Of a stretch of 51,775 bases of DNA, positions 20,485 through 28,257 are shown piece by piece (the stretch's first letter is position 1; the number at the start of each line of letters is the position of its first letter). The DNA comes from Methanoculleus chikugoensis (GTDB lineage: Archaea; Halobacteriota; Methanomicrobia; Methanomicrobiales; Methanoculleaceae). The stretch lies in the NCBI RefSeq assembly GCF_900095385.1, contig NZ_FMID01000042.1, positions 1 through 51,775 of the forward strand, given 5' to 3'. The translations under genes were made by a program, and so were the position numbers. The notes beneath the pieces were generated by a model. That model saw only the letters and a program-made list of their open reading frames with translations, was not told the DNA's origin and did no database searches.

Positions 20485-21725
20485 TACACCCACTCCGCTC
20501 TCCTGAATTCGTCTTCCTTCCCCATAACTATGGTAGCATCGACACCGACCTTCACGTTCGTCCCGTCGGATAACCGCGTCGGGTCGAGCGACGAGCCCCG
20601 GACGCCGGCGACGACCATGATGTCGGTATCGCCCCGGACCCTCGTCGCGATCGCGTATTCGACGTCGTAAGGGTCGTGGATGTCGATATCCTCGTCCACC
20701 ACCACGACGTGCTTGAGGGAGGTATGGGCGGCAAATGCTGCCATGATGGCGTTCTTCGCGTCCCCCTGCGTGTTCTTGCGGATCTGCACCACCCCATGGA
20801 GGTAGCCGGCGCCGCCCTTCGTGAGGAGGACGTCACGCACCGTCGTCACCTCGCCCACAGCGCGGTAGATCTTCGGCTCATACGGTGCCCCCATCAGGAG
20901 TTTGTGCTCGTCGCCGGCGGGAAGGATGCCGTGGTAGATGGGGTCTTCCTTGCAGTACATCTTCGTGAACTCGATCACGTGCTGCTGGCGCACGGGGTCG
21001 TAGGTCCCGGTGATGTCGACGAACGGGCCTTCCGCCGCTTTTTCGGCACCGATGTAGCCTTCGAGGACGATCTCGGCGTCGGGAACCCGGACGCCGTTCT
21101 CGCACTCCCGGACGGGGAGTTCCCCGCCCATCAGTTCCGCCGCGTAGGCGAGCTCCTTCCCCTGCGGGACGCGGGTGCAGGCGGCGAACGTCACCAGCGG
21201 ATGGGTGCCGACGGTGACGGCGACCGGGAGTTTCTCCCCCCGGGCGAGCGCCGCTTTGAGGAGGGTATGGGTGTGCCGTCCTTCCACCAGACGGGCGACG
21301 ACTCTATGATCGTCGAGGACCATCATCCGGTGGATGGAGGCGTTCTCCACGCCGTCGTAGCGCGAGAAGACGATCCCGGAGGTGAAGTAGCGCCCGGCGT
21401 CGCCGGGGAAGTGCTTCATGACCGGGAGGCGGGAGAGATCGGGCTTGACGCCCCCCTCACACCGCCCGGCATCCACGACGCGGCCGCCGTAGGTCATGCC
21501 CGCGAGGTGCGCGACGAGATCACGCTCCTCCACACCGAGCGCCGCTGCAAGCGATCGGCGGTCGGAGAGGAGGTTCATCACCCCCCGGCGGCCGTCGAGG
21601 TCGTGGAAGAAGAGGATCTTGTCGGTCCGGCTCGCCATACGGGGAGCCTCGTAGACGGTCGAGCAGGGGCTCTCGATCTCCTCGACCCTGCCCTGCTCCC
21701 GCATCAGTTCAATAAAGTTACGCAT
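20484..21725 (-). CDS. UbiD-family decarboxylase, probable anhydromevalonate phosphate decarboxylase
   Basis: 413 residues, UbiD family, which uses prenylated FMN to decarboxylate unsaturated acids. Family segments include PVMKHFPGDAGRYFTSGIV, IHRMMVLDD, LVEGRHTHTLL, EIVLEGYIGA with EGPFVDITGTYD, and DIDIHDPYDVEYAIATR. Next to a phosphomevalonate dehydratase subunit, the best role is decarboxylation of anhydromevalonate phosphate to isopentenyl phosphate. It overlaps ubiX by 8 bases upstream and shares TAATG with the dehydratase downstream, a tight operon. Role inferred from family and context. Confidence 0.9.
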   Translation of the reverse strand: MRNFIELMREQGRVEEIESPCSTVYEAPRMASRTDKILFFHDLDGRRGVMNLLSDRRSLAAALGVEERDLVAHLAGMTYGGRVVDAGRCEGGVKPDLSRLPVMKHFPGDAGRYFTSGIVFSRYDGVENASIHRMMVLDDHRVVARLVEGRHTHTLLKAALARGEKLPVAVTVGTHPLVTFAACTRVPQGKELAYAAELMGGELPVRECENGVRVPDAEIVLEGYIGAEKAAEGPFVDITGTYDPVRQQHVIEFTKMYCKEDPIYHGILPAGDEHKLLMGAPYEPKIYRAVGEVTTVRDVLLTKGGAGYLHGVVQIRKNTQGDAKNAIMAAFAAHTSLKHVVVVDEDIDIHDPYDVEYAIATRVRGDTDIMVVAGVRGSSLDPTRLSDGTNVKVGVDATIVMGKEDEFRRAEWV

Positions 21726-22272
21726 CGTATCCGCTCCATCGGGTTCCGAGGTTGTGTTCGACCCCCATGTGGTCGAGCACCCGGGCCACCACCATATCGA
21801 CGAGGTCGTCGATGGTCTCCGGGTGCTGGTAGAAGGGGGGGCTTGCGACCATCACGGTCGCGCCGGCCTCGTCGGCCGCAAGCATATTTTTCAGGTGAAT
21901 CCGGGAGAGCGGCATCTCCCGCAGCAGGAGGAGGAGGGGGCGCTTCTCCTTGAGGCAGACGTCCGCCGCCCGGGCGATCAGGTTGTCGGCGAACCCGTTG
22001 CCGACGGCGGCAAGCGTCTTCATGCTGCAGGGCACGATCGCCATCCCGTCGTAGCGGAACGAGCCGCTCGCTATATCGGCCGCGAGGTCGCTGTTCTCGG
22101 CGTATATGGCATCGAACCCCTCGAGGTTCACGCCTTCGATCCCGGCGATCTGCCGGGCGGTATCGGAGATGACGATATGCACCGTTGCCCGTTCGCAGAG
22201 CACTTCGAGGAGGCGGCGGGCGTAGACGACGCCGCTCGCCCCGGTGACCCCGACGACGAATTCCTTCTTCAT
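21718..22272 (-). CDS. ubiX: UbiX-type flavin prenyltransferase
   Basis: 184 residues, usual family length. The N-terminal FMN-binding motif VGVTGASGVVYARRLLEVL and the later segment IVPCSMKTLAAVGNGFADN are diagnostic; RPLLLLLREMPLSRIHLKN follows. The enzyme joins dimethylallyl phosphate to FMN, making the cofactor that the adjacent UbiD protein requires. It uses a product of the same isoprenoid pathway, so the operon is self-consistent. It starts 12 bases after the HD gene stop. Confidence 0.94.
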   Translation of the reverse strand: MKKEFVVGVTGASGVVYARRLLEVLCERATVHIVISDTARQIAGIEGVNLEGFDAIYAENSDLAADIASGSFRYDGMAIVPCSMKTLAAVGNGFADNLIARAADVCLKEKRPLLLLLREMPLSRIHLKNMLAADEAGATVMVASPPFYQHPETIDDLVDMVVARVLDHMGVEHNLGTRWSGYDA

Positions 22273-22284
22273 GCGCTCTCCATA

Positions 22285-23493
22285 CTATGTCACTATGAGT
22301 TTATCCTGTTTGGTCGCCCGCTTCACCCGGAGGACTTCCATCGCCGCCGCTTCCACGGTGTTCCGGTGCTCCTCTACGGTGTAGACGCCGAGGCGCCACT
22401 GCTGCCGCCGGGTGTCGTTCAAGGTATTGATGAGGGGGGAGACCTCCTCGATATCGACCATCGCGTGGCTGTTCCTGACCCGGACCTCCATCGAGAGCGC
22501 CCGGGGGAGCGGGGGGATGTCGACCAGGACTTCGTCTTCGATGATCCCGGCGGCCTCGGCGATCTCGCGGGCGATATCCCGCTCCCGGGCGGGGCCGAGG
22601 TCCTGCCGGAGGGCTGCGGCGTTCACCCGGTCTTCGCCGATATACAGCGCCCGCTTGTAGAGGTCGCGGGCGTAGACCCGGCGGGCGAGGTCGCGGGTAA
22701 TTTCGCAGGAAGAGTGCTTCAGCCGCTCCATGCAGGCGGCGTCGTCCATCCGCATCAGTTCGTGTGCGTCCGTGCCCGGGACGTTCCGCACCTCCTCGCG
22801 GAGGGCGTGGACGAACATGCTCGTCGCGATCCGGCTCACGTGGTGGAAGTAGACCGCCGGGCGCATCAGCGTCCGGGCTATGAGGAGCGACTCGGCGGCG
22901 TTGATCCCGCCTTCGTGCAGGGCGATGCCCGATTCGGTGAAGATAGTGCTCCGGATCAGCCGGTGTGCGTCGACCGTCCCGTAGGGGACGCCGGTGTAGT
23001 GGGCGTCCCGCATCAGGTAGTCCATCCGGTCGACGTCCAGGCTGCCGTGGATGATGCTCGCGAGGCGGTGCTTCCCCGCAACGACGGCGCAGACCTCGGC
23101 GGGGTCGAGCCCTTCGCCTTCGAGGATCGCGGCGGTCTCACCCTCGCGGATGAGGTGGTCGATCTCGTGGTGACTCCTCCCCGTGAACTCCTCCATCACC
23201 GGCTCGGTGACGTGGGAGAAGGGGCCGTGGCCGATGTCGTGGAGGAGGGCGGCCGTGGTGACGAGCCGCGTCTCACCGTCGTCGAGCCCGAGCTGGCCCG
23301 AGATCAGGCCCGCGAGGTGCATCGTCCCGAGCGAGTGCTCGAACCGGCTGTGGTTCGCCCCGGGGTAGACGAGGTTCGCAAACCCGAGCTGGGTGACGTG
23401 GCGGAGCCGCTGGACAACCTCCGAGTCGAGCAGCCGGAGCGCGAGCGGTTCCGCCTCGACGTAGCCGTGCACCGGATCTTTGATGATCTTCAT
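22285..23493 (-). CDS. HD-domain phosphohydrolase (SAMHD1/dGTPase-like)
   Basis: 402 residues. HD metal ligands: His53 (RFEHSLG), His85-Asp86 (LLHDIGHGPFSH), and Asp153 or Asp155 (LDVDRMDYLMRD). The opening KIIKDPVHGYVEAEPLALRLLD is the archaeal/bacterial relative of SAMHD1, which includes dNTP triphosphohydrolases. Substrate cannot be told from sequence. It heads the operon ubiX-ubiD-AcnX with a 12-base spacing; a functional link to isoprenoid synthesis is not known. A TATA-like CCTTTATC lies near 23528-23535, about 35 bases from ATG 23493. Confidence 0.88.
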   Translation of the reverse strand: MKIIKDPVHGYVEAEPLALRLLDSEVVQRLRHVTQLGFANLVYPGANHSRFEHSLGTMHLAGLISGQLGLDDGETRLVTTAALLHDIGHGPFSHVTEPVMEEFTGRSHHEIDHLIREGETAAILEGEGLDPAEVCAVVAGKHRLASIIHGSLDVDRMDYLMRDAHYTGVPYGTVDAHRLIRSTIFTESGIALHEGGINAAESLLIARTLMRPAVYFHHVSRIATSMFVHALREEVRNVPGTDAHELMRMDDAACMERLKHSSCEITRDLARRVYARDLYKRALYIGEDRVNAAALRQDLGPARERDIAREIAEAAGIIEDEVLVDIPPLPRALSMEVRVRNSHAMVDIEEVSPLINTLNDTRRQQWRLGVYTVEEHRNTVEAAAMEVLRVKRATKQDKLIVT

Positions 23494-23569
23494 CGGTTCT
23501 GTTAAGAATCTTGGGAGATGGAAGATAAAGGTATTTGAAGGCGCGCGGCGTGCGGGGCGGTTTTCTTTT

Positions 23570-23660
23570 GGGGGGAGCGGGGTGTGGGTGTGGGGGTGGA
23601 GCGTTCAGGCGGCGGGGTAGGACGCTCCGGCAGGAAAAGGCCGCATAGATAAATTATGCG
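23570..23660. repeat. G-quadruplex-like tract and two hairpins at the island border
   Basis: Plus-strand G runs at 23570-23596 (six, four, three and five or more Gs split by 3-base linkers) fit the G3+N1-7 quadruplex pattern. A hairpin GGAGCGT/ACGCTCC follows (23598-23628), then CGCATA/TATGCG around a GATAAAT loop (23642-23660). The stretch 23494-23790 holds no gene; it separates the GC-rich HD operon from the AT-richer island. Confidence 0.6.
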
Positions 23661-23790
23661 TTCTGTGGATGATCTGTGATGAGTCCCCCCTCAAAACACG
23701 GTTGGTTTGCCTTTTTTCGAGATTAATGACCATAAGTTCATTTCGTTACCTTAAAGGAGGTGTACAAGGAGTCAGATTATGTGAATAACT

Positions 23791-25434
23791 ATGCCAAAGT
23801 TTTGTCCCGAGTGCGGGACGCCGTTACAAAGCATTAATGCAAAGTTTTGCCCTGAGTGCGGCACCGGACTGATACAGGGAACGCTGACACCCATTGCCAC
23901 CGCCGGAACCCAGATCCAACCCTCTACAGACGATGACTGGTCAAAGCCTATCGACTGGTCGGAAGAGGAATACCCGGAAGAAGTTACCCCGTCACCCGTG
24001 AACGCCTACGAGCTTGGGACGAAGCTGGAAGAGATTGTCGATTCAATTTACCAAGCGGAGGGCTACAAGACCGAACGGCGGGTCAGGATGCCCGGGCAAG
24101 GCGGCTATACAAACGAGATCGATGTCATCGCTAGGAGAAGGAAAGAGCAGGTCGCTATCGAGTGCAAGAATTTTACATCCGCAGTCGGCATCAAAGAGAT
24201 CCGGGACTTCTCCAAGAAACTTGATGACCTCGGTCCTGGCTGGCGTGGTGTCTTCGCCGCTTTCAACGACTTCACGCTTGATGCCCAGAACTTCGCAGAG
24301 AGCAGGAACATCGAGACCCTCGGTCACGAAGACATCATGGAAAAGTGGTTCGCTGTCTCTGCCGGCAGAGTCAGCCGGCAGGGAGAGCGACTGACGTTAA
24401 GATCCGCTCTGTCTATCAAGTCCGATTACCTCATGGTGACGACATTGCCGCTGCAAAACAAACATCTGGTCGAGGTAAGCAGCGCCCGGCTTACTTTCCA
24501 TCCCTACGTCAAAGTCCCGTATACCTTCAAAGCCCGGGTCTACGATCCGACCAAGAAGCTTCATAGGTTTTCCGACGACGGGACGGTCGTCATCGATCTG
24601 CTCGACGGCAAGGTGCTCAACAAGCAGGCCAAGAAAGGGGGTTCCATCTTAAACTCCCTGAGTTCCTCGAAGCAGAGCGCCGACAATGTTCAAACGCTCA
24701 AGACCTTCAGGGAAGTGATGGACTTCTCGCCCTCCCCTGAATACTCCATAACGATCGGTTCAGACTATCAGATCACCGAACTGAAACCCGAAGTTACCAA
24801 GCGTACGGTAGAGAGAGCGACAATCGAATACATCACGGCAAGGAATACTCAGGACATGGCGTATACCCCTGCAAAAGGGGATGTCATTCTGGACATAAGA
24901 CACCGAAAGTTCGTGCCGCGAAGGAGCGACATAAAACTCTTCAAGAGTGAAATGGTTCTGGTCCCCAAATGGGCGATTTATTTCAACGCGTTCGGCACAA
25001 TTTACACGAAAGAAGTCTTCGCTCACTCCGGGACCGTCCTTGAGAATACCATCCAGTACTGCCCGCAGCACTTCAAGCTCGGTGCCATCAACGTCAAGAA
25101 AGAGACCACTGCCGTATGTGAGGTTTGCGGCAAGGCCTATTGCAGTGAGCACATCTCTCAATGTCCTGTCTGCGGGAGATGGGTCTGTAGCGATCACGCT
25201 TCGGTCTGCAGTTCATGTGGCAAGACGTTCTGCAAAGAGCATGCGAGTAAGATCTGTCGGGGGTGCCACCAGCCGCTCTGCTCCGATTGCGAGGTCGAAT
25301 GTCCGATCTGTCACAAGCCATACGGAGCGAACCATACCCTGATCTGCGATAAGTGCGGGGCGGCCGTCTGTCCGAGTTGTATCACGACATCGGGGTTACT
25401 GCGGAAGACGAGAATATGTAAGAACTGCCAATAA
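23791..25434 (+). CDS. Zinc-ribbon Mrr-like endonuclease with C-terminal zinc-finger array
   Basis: 547 residues. It opens with two zinc ribbons (FCPECGTPL at 4-12 and FCPECGTGL at 19-27), then a Mrr-type PD-(D/E)xK nuclease domain at about 72-185: Glu80 in the first helix, Asp111 (NEIDVIA), then Glu124-x-Lys126 (VAIECKNF). A middle beta-rich region (about 200-415) is unrecognised. The last 120 residues hold a run of CxxC/CxxH pairs (about seven treble-clef or B-box-like units, CEVCGKAYCSEH and so on). Mrr-like nucleases cut modified or foreign DNA. Base composition is lower in GC than the core. It stands alone with no methylase; a nearby ATG 23791 follows GGAGG 30 bases upstream. Confidence 0.82.
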   Translation: MPKFCPECGTPLQSINAKFCPECGTGLIQGTLTPIATAGTQIQPSTDDDWSKPIDWSEEEYPEEVTPSPVNAYELGTKLEEIVDSIYQAEGYKTERRVRMPGQGGYTNEIDVIARRRKEQVAIECKNFTSAVGIKEIRDFSKKLDDLGPGWRGVFAAFNDFTLDAQNFAESRNIETLGHEDIMEKWFAVSAGRVSRQGERLTLRSALSIKSDYLMVTTLPLQNKHLVEVSSARLTFHPYVKVPYTFKARVYDPTKKLHRFSDDGTVVIDLLDGKVLNKQAKKGGSILNSLSSSKQSADNVQTLKTFREVMDFSPSPEYSITIGSDYQITELKPEVTKRTVERATIEYITARNTQDMAYTPAKGDVILDIRHRKFVPRRSDIKLFKSEMVLVPKWAIYFNAFGTIYTKEVFAHSGTVLENTIQYCPQHFKLGAINVKKETTAVCEVCGKAYCSEHISQCPVCGRWVCSDHASVCSSCGKTFCKEHASKICRGCHQPLCSDCEVECPICHKPYGANHTLICDKCGAAVCPSCITTSGLLRKTRICKNCQ

Positions 25435-25470
25435 TTTTTAGACCTGAATTTTAGGGATGATATCGAAGTA

Positions 25471-25617
25471 TTAGAATAGTTTGTCCAACTTCTTTTCAAG
25501 AAAACTCTCTATATCCGTCGTATAGGCCAGCAACAGAACTGCACACTTCTTATCGACAGGTTCCCACCACGCACAACCTTCACGGAGACATTCTGCCTTA
25601 ATCAGGGGACAAAGCAT
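25471..25617 (-). CDS. Small Cys-rich protein, possibly broken by an in-frame TAG
   Basis: A 48-codon frame from ATG 25617 reads MLCPLIKAECLREGCAWW, then DKKCAVLLL and an amphipathic C-terminal helix (IESFLEKKLDKLF). The coding frame visibly continues upstream (TWERLSARKLTPC), adding another Cys to make a CxxCP...C...C zinc-binding pattern, and reaches ATG 25677, but the third codon from there is TAG (25669-25671). So either the gene starts at the inner ATG, or it is a recent nonsense mutant. Compact Cys-Trp proteins like this occur in archaeal mobile elements; function unknown. Confidence 0.5.
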   Translation of the reverse strand: MLCPLIKAECLREGCAWWEPVDKKCAVLLLAYTTDIESFLEKKLDKLF

Positions 25618-25677
25618 ACAGGGCGTCAGCTTACGGGCCGATAAACGTTCCCAAGTTAATTTACTCTTCTAATTCAT

Positions 25678-25985
25678 TTTGGGCCAGCTCCGGCTTCCGA
25701 TGCATCCGCGCCTGCAACTTACAAATACTGCCCCCTAATTTCCCAGTACACCCAGACTCTGGATGGATGCCTCCCAGACCAGCACCGCAACGCTGACTGC
25801 TTACAACCACATCGGGTCAGTGAGGCAGTACAGCCCGATACCGATTGCGATCACCGGAGGCTAAGTTCGGGGATGAGGATGGAGAGTTCGGGCTTCTAGG
25901 TTATAGTTACCTGCTGGCCTGTCATGATGCAGGGTTGCGGCGGGAGAGAGAAAAAAGGGTTGCAGAAAGGATGTAGAATAAATTA
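25678..25985. other. Gene-free stretch in the island
   Basis: No convincing gene on either strand. A short plus-strand frame (about 25762-25863, M-D-A-S-Q-T then YNHIGSVRQYSP) is coding-like but only 33 codons and lacks a promoter; it may be the tail of a lost gene. Confidence 0.4.
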
Positions 25986-26609
25986 TTATAGATTAAAACT
26001 TGAGACAACCATCTCTTCTGTATATAATACGTCATTACTAGAATTATATTCTAACTTCACTTTTATGTTGGATAATGCATAGAGGTCACATAATTTGTAA
26101 CCTGCCACTTTCCAGTATTTCTCCCTCTCTTCCCGAATATCCCAAGCAATTACTAAGTGCCTAGCGTCGGAGTCAATTTTGGTTCCTGTGCTATAATAAA
26201 AAGAACGAAGACCATTATCCCAGTTCTTGCTGACAACTTTAGACTCCAGATATGTTACTCTCCCGAAAGCATCAACAACTTTCATGTCTGGATAGCCAGA
26301 TTTTTTTAATTGAGTTGGCTTCAACGTTGTTTTTTTCAATTCTTCCACAAAAACTTCTTCAAACTGTTTACCAACATCATTTGGTCTTTCACCGTGATAT
26401 CGAGTCCTAGTTCTGTCGATATAGCGTATAAAGTTACGAGCAGCCTTTTCTAACTCATTAAAAAGAACTAAATCATCGGGATTATTCCCAGGATCTAACT
26501 TTTCTACTTTGAAACCGGTTGTTCCTTCAACTAGGTCCGGGAAAGCAACTTTTCCAGATATCTGGGCAACCATAGAATGTAATTCCTGAAAAGAGGGGAT
26601 TTTGGTCAT
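25986..26609 (-). CDS. Type II restriction endonuclease (PD-(D/E)xK), partner of the adjacent methylase
   Basis: 207 residues. A PD-(D/E)xK core is visible: Pro107-Asp108 (SGYPDMKVV), then Glu122-Ser-Lys124 (VTYLESKVV) on the next strand. The rest is unlike families I can name. It starts 16 bases after the stop of a DNA methyltransferase on the same strand, the standard layout of a type II restriction-modification pair, so it should cut the sequence the methylase protects. Start ATG 26609; TTG 26612 is adjacent. AT-rich codon use marks it as acquired. Cleavage sequence unknown. Confidence 0.78.
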   Translation of the reverse strand: MTKIPSFQELHSMVAQISGKVAFPDLVEGTTGFKVEKLDPGNNPDDLVLFNELEKAARNFIRYIDRTRTRYHGERPNDVGKQFEEVFVEELKKTTLKPTQLKKSGYPDMKVVDAFGRVTYLESKVVSKNWDNGLRSFYYSTGTKIDSDARHLVIAWDIREEREKYWKVAGYKLCDLYALSNIKVKLEYNSSNDVLYTEEMVVSSFNL

Positions 26610-26625
26610 CAATAGACCATATTAG

Positions 26626-27489
26626 TTAACTGGCTAAAAAGCTTTCTCCTGAGTTGCTTTCAGTTTTGATGCCTCCACATGGTATACGAGCGTTTGCAAT
26701 ATCTATGTAGGTCGGATCTATTTCAAAGCCGATATAGTTGACACCTAGTCTGGCACATGCAACTGCGGTTGTCCCTATGCCCATGAACGGATCTAAAACC
26801 AAGCTTGTGCGGTCAAGCCCGTGATCCAGAATGCACATCTCAGGTAATTTTGTTGGAAACACCGCTGGATGCGGTCGTGAATCTTGTATTGTTTCATAGG
26901 GGATGAACCATGTATTACCCCGGTCTCGCTTATCTGAGCCATTAGGAGATTTCCATCGTTTAATGTTGCTCTTATCTTGGTATGGAACACCAATCGCAAT
27001 TTTATCGAGCTTTACAGTGCCCGTTTTGGTAAAGTGGAAAATAAACTCATGACAGTCATGATGAAATCTCTGGCTGTTGACTGGCTTATAGTGACCAACG
27101 GCGATGTCCTTATCGAACTTCGCATATTTTTTAACCTGCTCCCCAGGTATGGCAATAGACTTTATCCAGTGAATCATATTTTGCAGGGCAAACAAATCTT
27201 CGAATGCAAGAGCGACTTTCATCGGGATCCAGGGATTTGTGAGCGTCCCTCCAATGTTTAGGAAAAAAGACCCGTCATCCTTCATCACCCGTTTGCACTC
27301 GATTGCAACTTTATGCAGCCAATCGAGATATTCCTGCTCGGATTTTTTATCTTCATAGGTATTATATTGGATGCCGATGTTATACGGCGGTGATGTCACA
27401 ATAACGTCTACAGAGTTATCCTTCATTTTCTTTAGTCCTGCTAAACAATCCATTTGATATATCCTATTTACTTCGGTGATCTCAGTCAT
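26626..27489 (-). CDS. Type II DNA methyltransferase (beta class, likely N4-cytosine)
   Basis: 287 residues. The catalytic motif [10 protein letters not shown] (about 33-40) precedes the SAM-binding motif [18 protein letters not shown] (about 232-248), the beta-class order. SPPY is most often seen in N4-cytosine enzymes, though N6-adenine is possible. Near motif [20 protein letters not shown] is motif II. It modifies host DNA so that the adjacent nuclease spares it. Upstream 35 bases away lies a small DUF2080 gene on the same strand. Confidence 0.92.
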   Translation of the reverse strand: MTEITEVNRIYQMDCLAGLKKMKDNSVDVIVTSPPYNIGIQYNTYEDKKSEQEYLDWLHKVAIECKRVMKDDGSFFLNIGGTLTNPWIPMKVALAFEDLFALQNMIHWIKSIAIPGEQVKKYAKFDKDIAVGHYKPVNSQRFHHDCHEFIFHFTKTGTVKLDKIAIGVPYQDKSNIKRWKSPNGSDKRDRGNTWFIPYETIQDSRPHPAVFPTKLPEMCILDHGLDRTSLVLDPFMGIGTTAVACARLGVNYIGFEIDPTYIDIANARIPCGGIKTESNSGESFLAS

Positions 27490-27524
27490 AACCTGCTCCC
27501 TGCATTTTTCTGTTAAAATACGCC

Positions 27525-27689
27525 TTACTCTGTAGTTGGGTCACTGGTAACAGGATCCAATAAGATTATTTTCACTCGCTTCCCTACCCAGTCGACTGGC
27601 ACGTACACCCTACCCGAGTTTCCAGAATTTTTTACAGTTTTCTCTAATATTTGGAATCCGTTTATTTTTATTTCCATTTGTTCGTTCAT
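27525..27689 (-). CDS. DUF2080-family small protein
   Basis: 54 residues from ATG 27689. The motif [20 protein letters not shown] followed by VKIILL is the DUF2080 signature, described in databases as transposon-encoded or transposase-associated. The pattern also recalls AbrB-like swapped-hairpin regulators (GNSGRVYVP). No transposase is near. It lies 35 bases upstream of the methylase, same strand, behind a TATA box with an inverted repeat, so it may be the first gene of the restriction-modification operon and could act as its regulator. That role is inference. Confidence 0.8.
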   Translation of the reverse strand: MNEQMEIKINGFQILEKTVKNSGNSGRVYVPVDWVGKRVKIILLDPVTSDPTTE

Positions 27690-27708
27690 AAATTCAAATT
27701 GTAGCCAT

Positions 27709-27735
27709 ACAATAAATACATTGTGCTATTATATA
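27709..27735 (-). promoter_or_regulatory. TATA box with inverted repeat before DUF2080 and R-M genes
   Basis: Minus-strand TATA element TATATAATAG (27726-27735), then an inverted repeat ACAAT-N6-ATTGT (27709-27724) just before the expected transcript start near 27705. An outer pair AATTGT (27698-27703) and ACAATT (27739-27744) brackets both. This layout suits a repressor site controlling the DUF2080-methylase-nuclease unit. Confidence 0.55.
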
Positions 27736-27977
27736 GCCACAATTAGGTTAATAATCTTCTACTATCTTGAGAGAAAGTTGTTTTGGAATCAGGGGATAGA
27801 ATTGACCTAGCCCTAGTTTTGAGCATGTATTATTCTACCTACTGGAGTGTGCATACTGCTTCCCAATCACGGCAGCGCCATGACCATGACCCAAGTGAGT
27901 TGAGGTCCCAGTCAGTCAGATGCGAAAAGATGCAATAGTATTAGATGGTATTGGAATGATTTGGGATGAATTATAAT

Positions 27978-27994
27978 ACAGTGTGATACACTGT
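27978..27994. repeat. Palindrome ACAGTGT-gat-ACACTGT
   Basis: Perfect 7-bp arms with a 3-base spacer, followed at once by a half copy (TTACAGTG). It adjoins an AT-rich TATAAT run. Looks like a dimeric protein-binding site; the nearest plus-strand gene is the small membrane protein at 28258. Confidence 0.5.
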
Positions 27995-28129
27995 GTTACA
28001 GTGGGTTAAATTGGATTAAGAGGCACTAAATGGCTTATTTTCGACATCGTCGGCGACAAGAATATATATGCTGACAAGCTAATTAGAATTACAATCAATA
28101 GGGGGTGTCAGAAGAGTCTGAAACGAGAT

Positions 28130-28170
28130 GATCAGAGATGGACGATGTTCGCGCATCAGTCCATCTGATC
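28130..28170. repeat. 41-base hairpin in the island
   Basis: Arms GATCAG..ATGGAC..GATG and CATC..GTCCAT..CTGATC pair around a TTCGCG loop with small bulges. It is not next to a gene stop, so it is not an ordinary terminator; it could be a structured RNA, a replication or transposition signal. Confidence 0.5.
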
Positions 28171-28227
28171 AAATCTCCTAAATAGATGCAATTTCACCAA
28201 TTGCTATATCTATTCTAGGCGTTTTGG

Positions 28228-28236
28228 TATAAAAAA
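28228..28236 (+). promoter_or_regulatory. TATA box of the small membrane protein gene
   Basis: TATAAAAAA 22-30 bases before ATG 28258, predicting a leaderless or very short-leader transcript and supporting the plus strand as the coding one. Confidence 0.55.
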
Positions 28237-28257
28237 GTAGCGCAAATTGAGCAAAAA

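Larger units (their letters stand above)
27745..28227. other. AT-rich gene-free stretch
   Basis: About 480 bases without a convincing gene; only frames under 20 codons were seen. It holds a 17-base palindrome at 27978-27994 and a 41-base hairpin at 28130-28170, listed separately. No tRNA or insertion-sequence terminal repeats were recognised. Confidence 0.5.

Noticed and set aside
25669-25671. TAG as a pyrrolysine codon in the small Cys-rich ORF
   Set aside because: Methanomicrobiales are not known to use pyrrolysine, and no pyl genes are in the window; a nonsense mutation or inner start is simpler.
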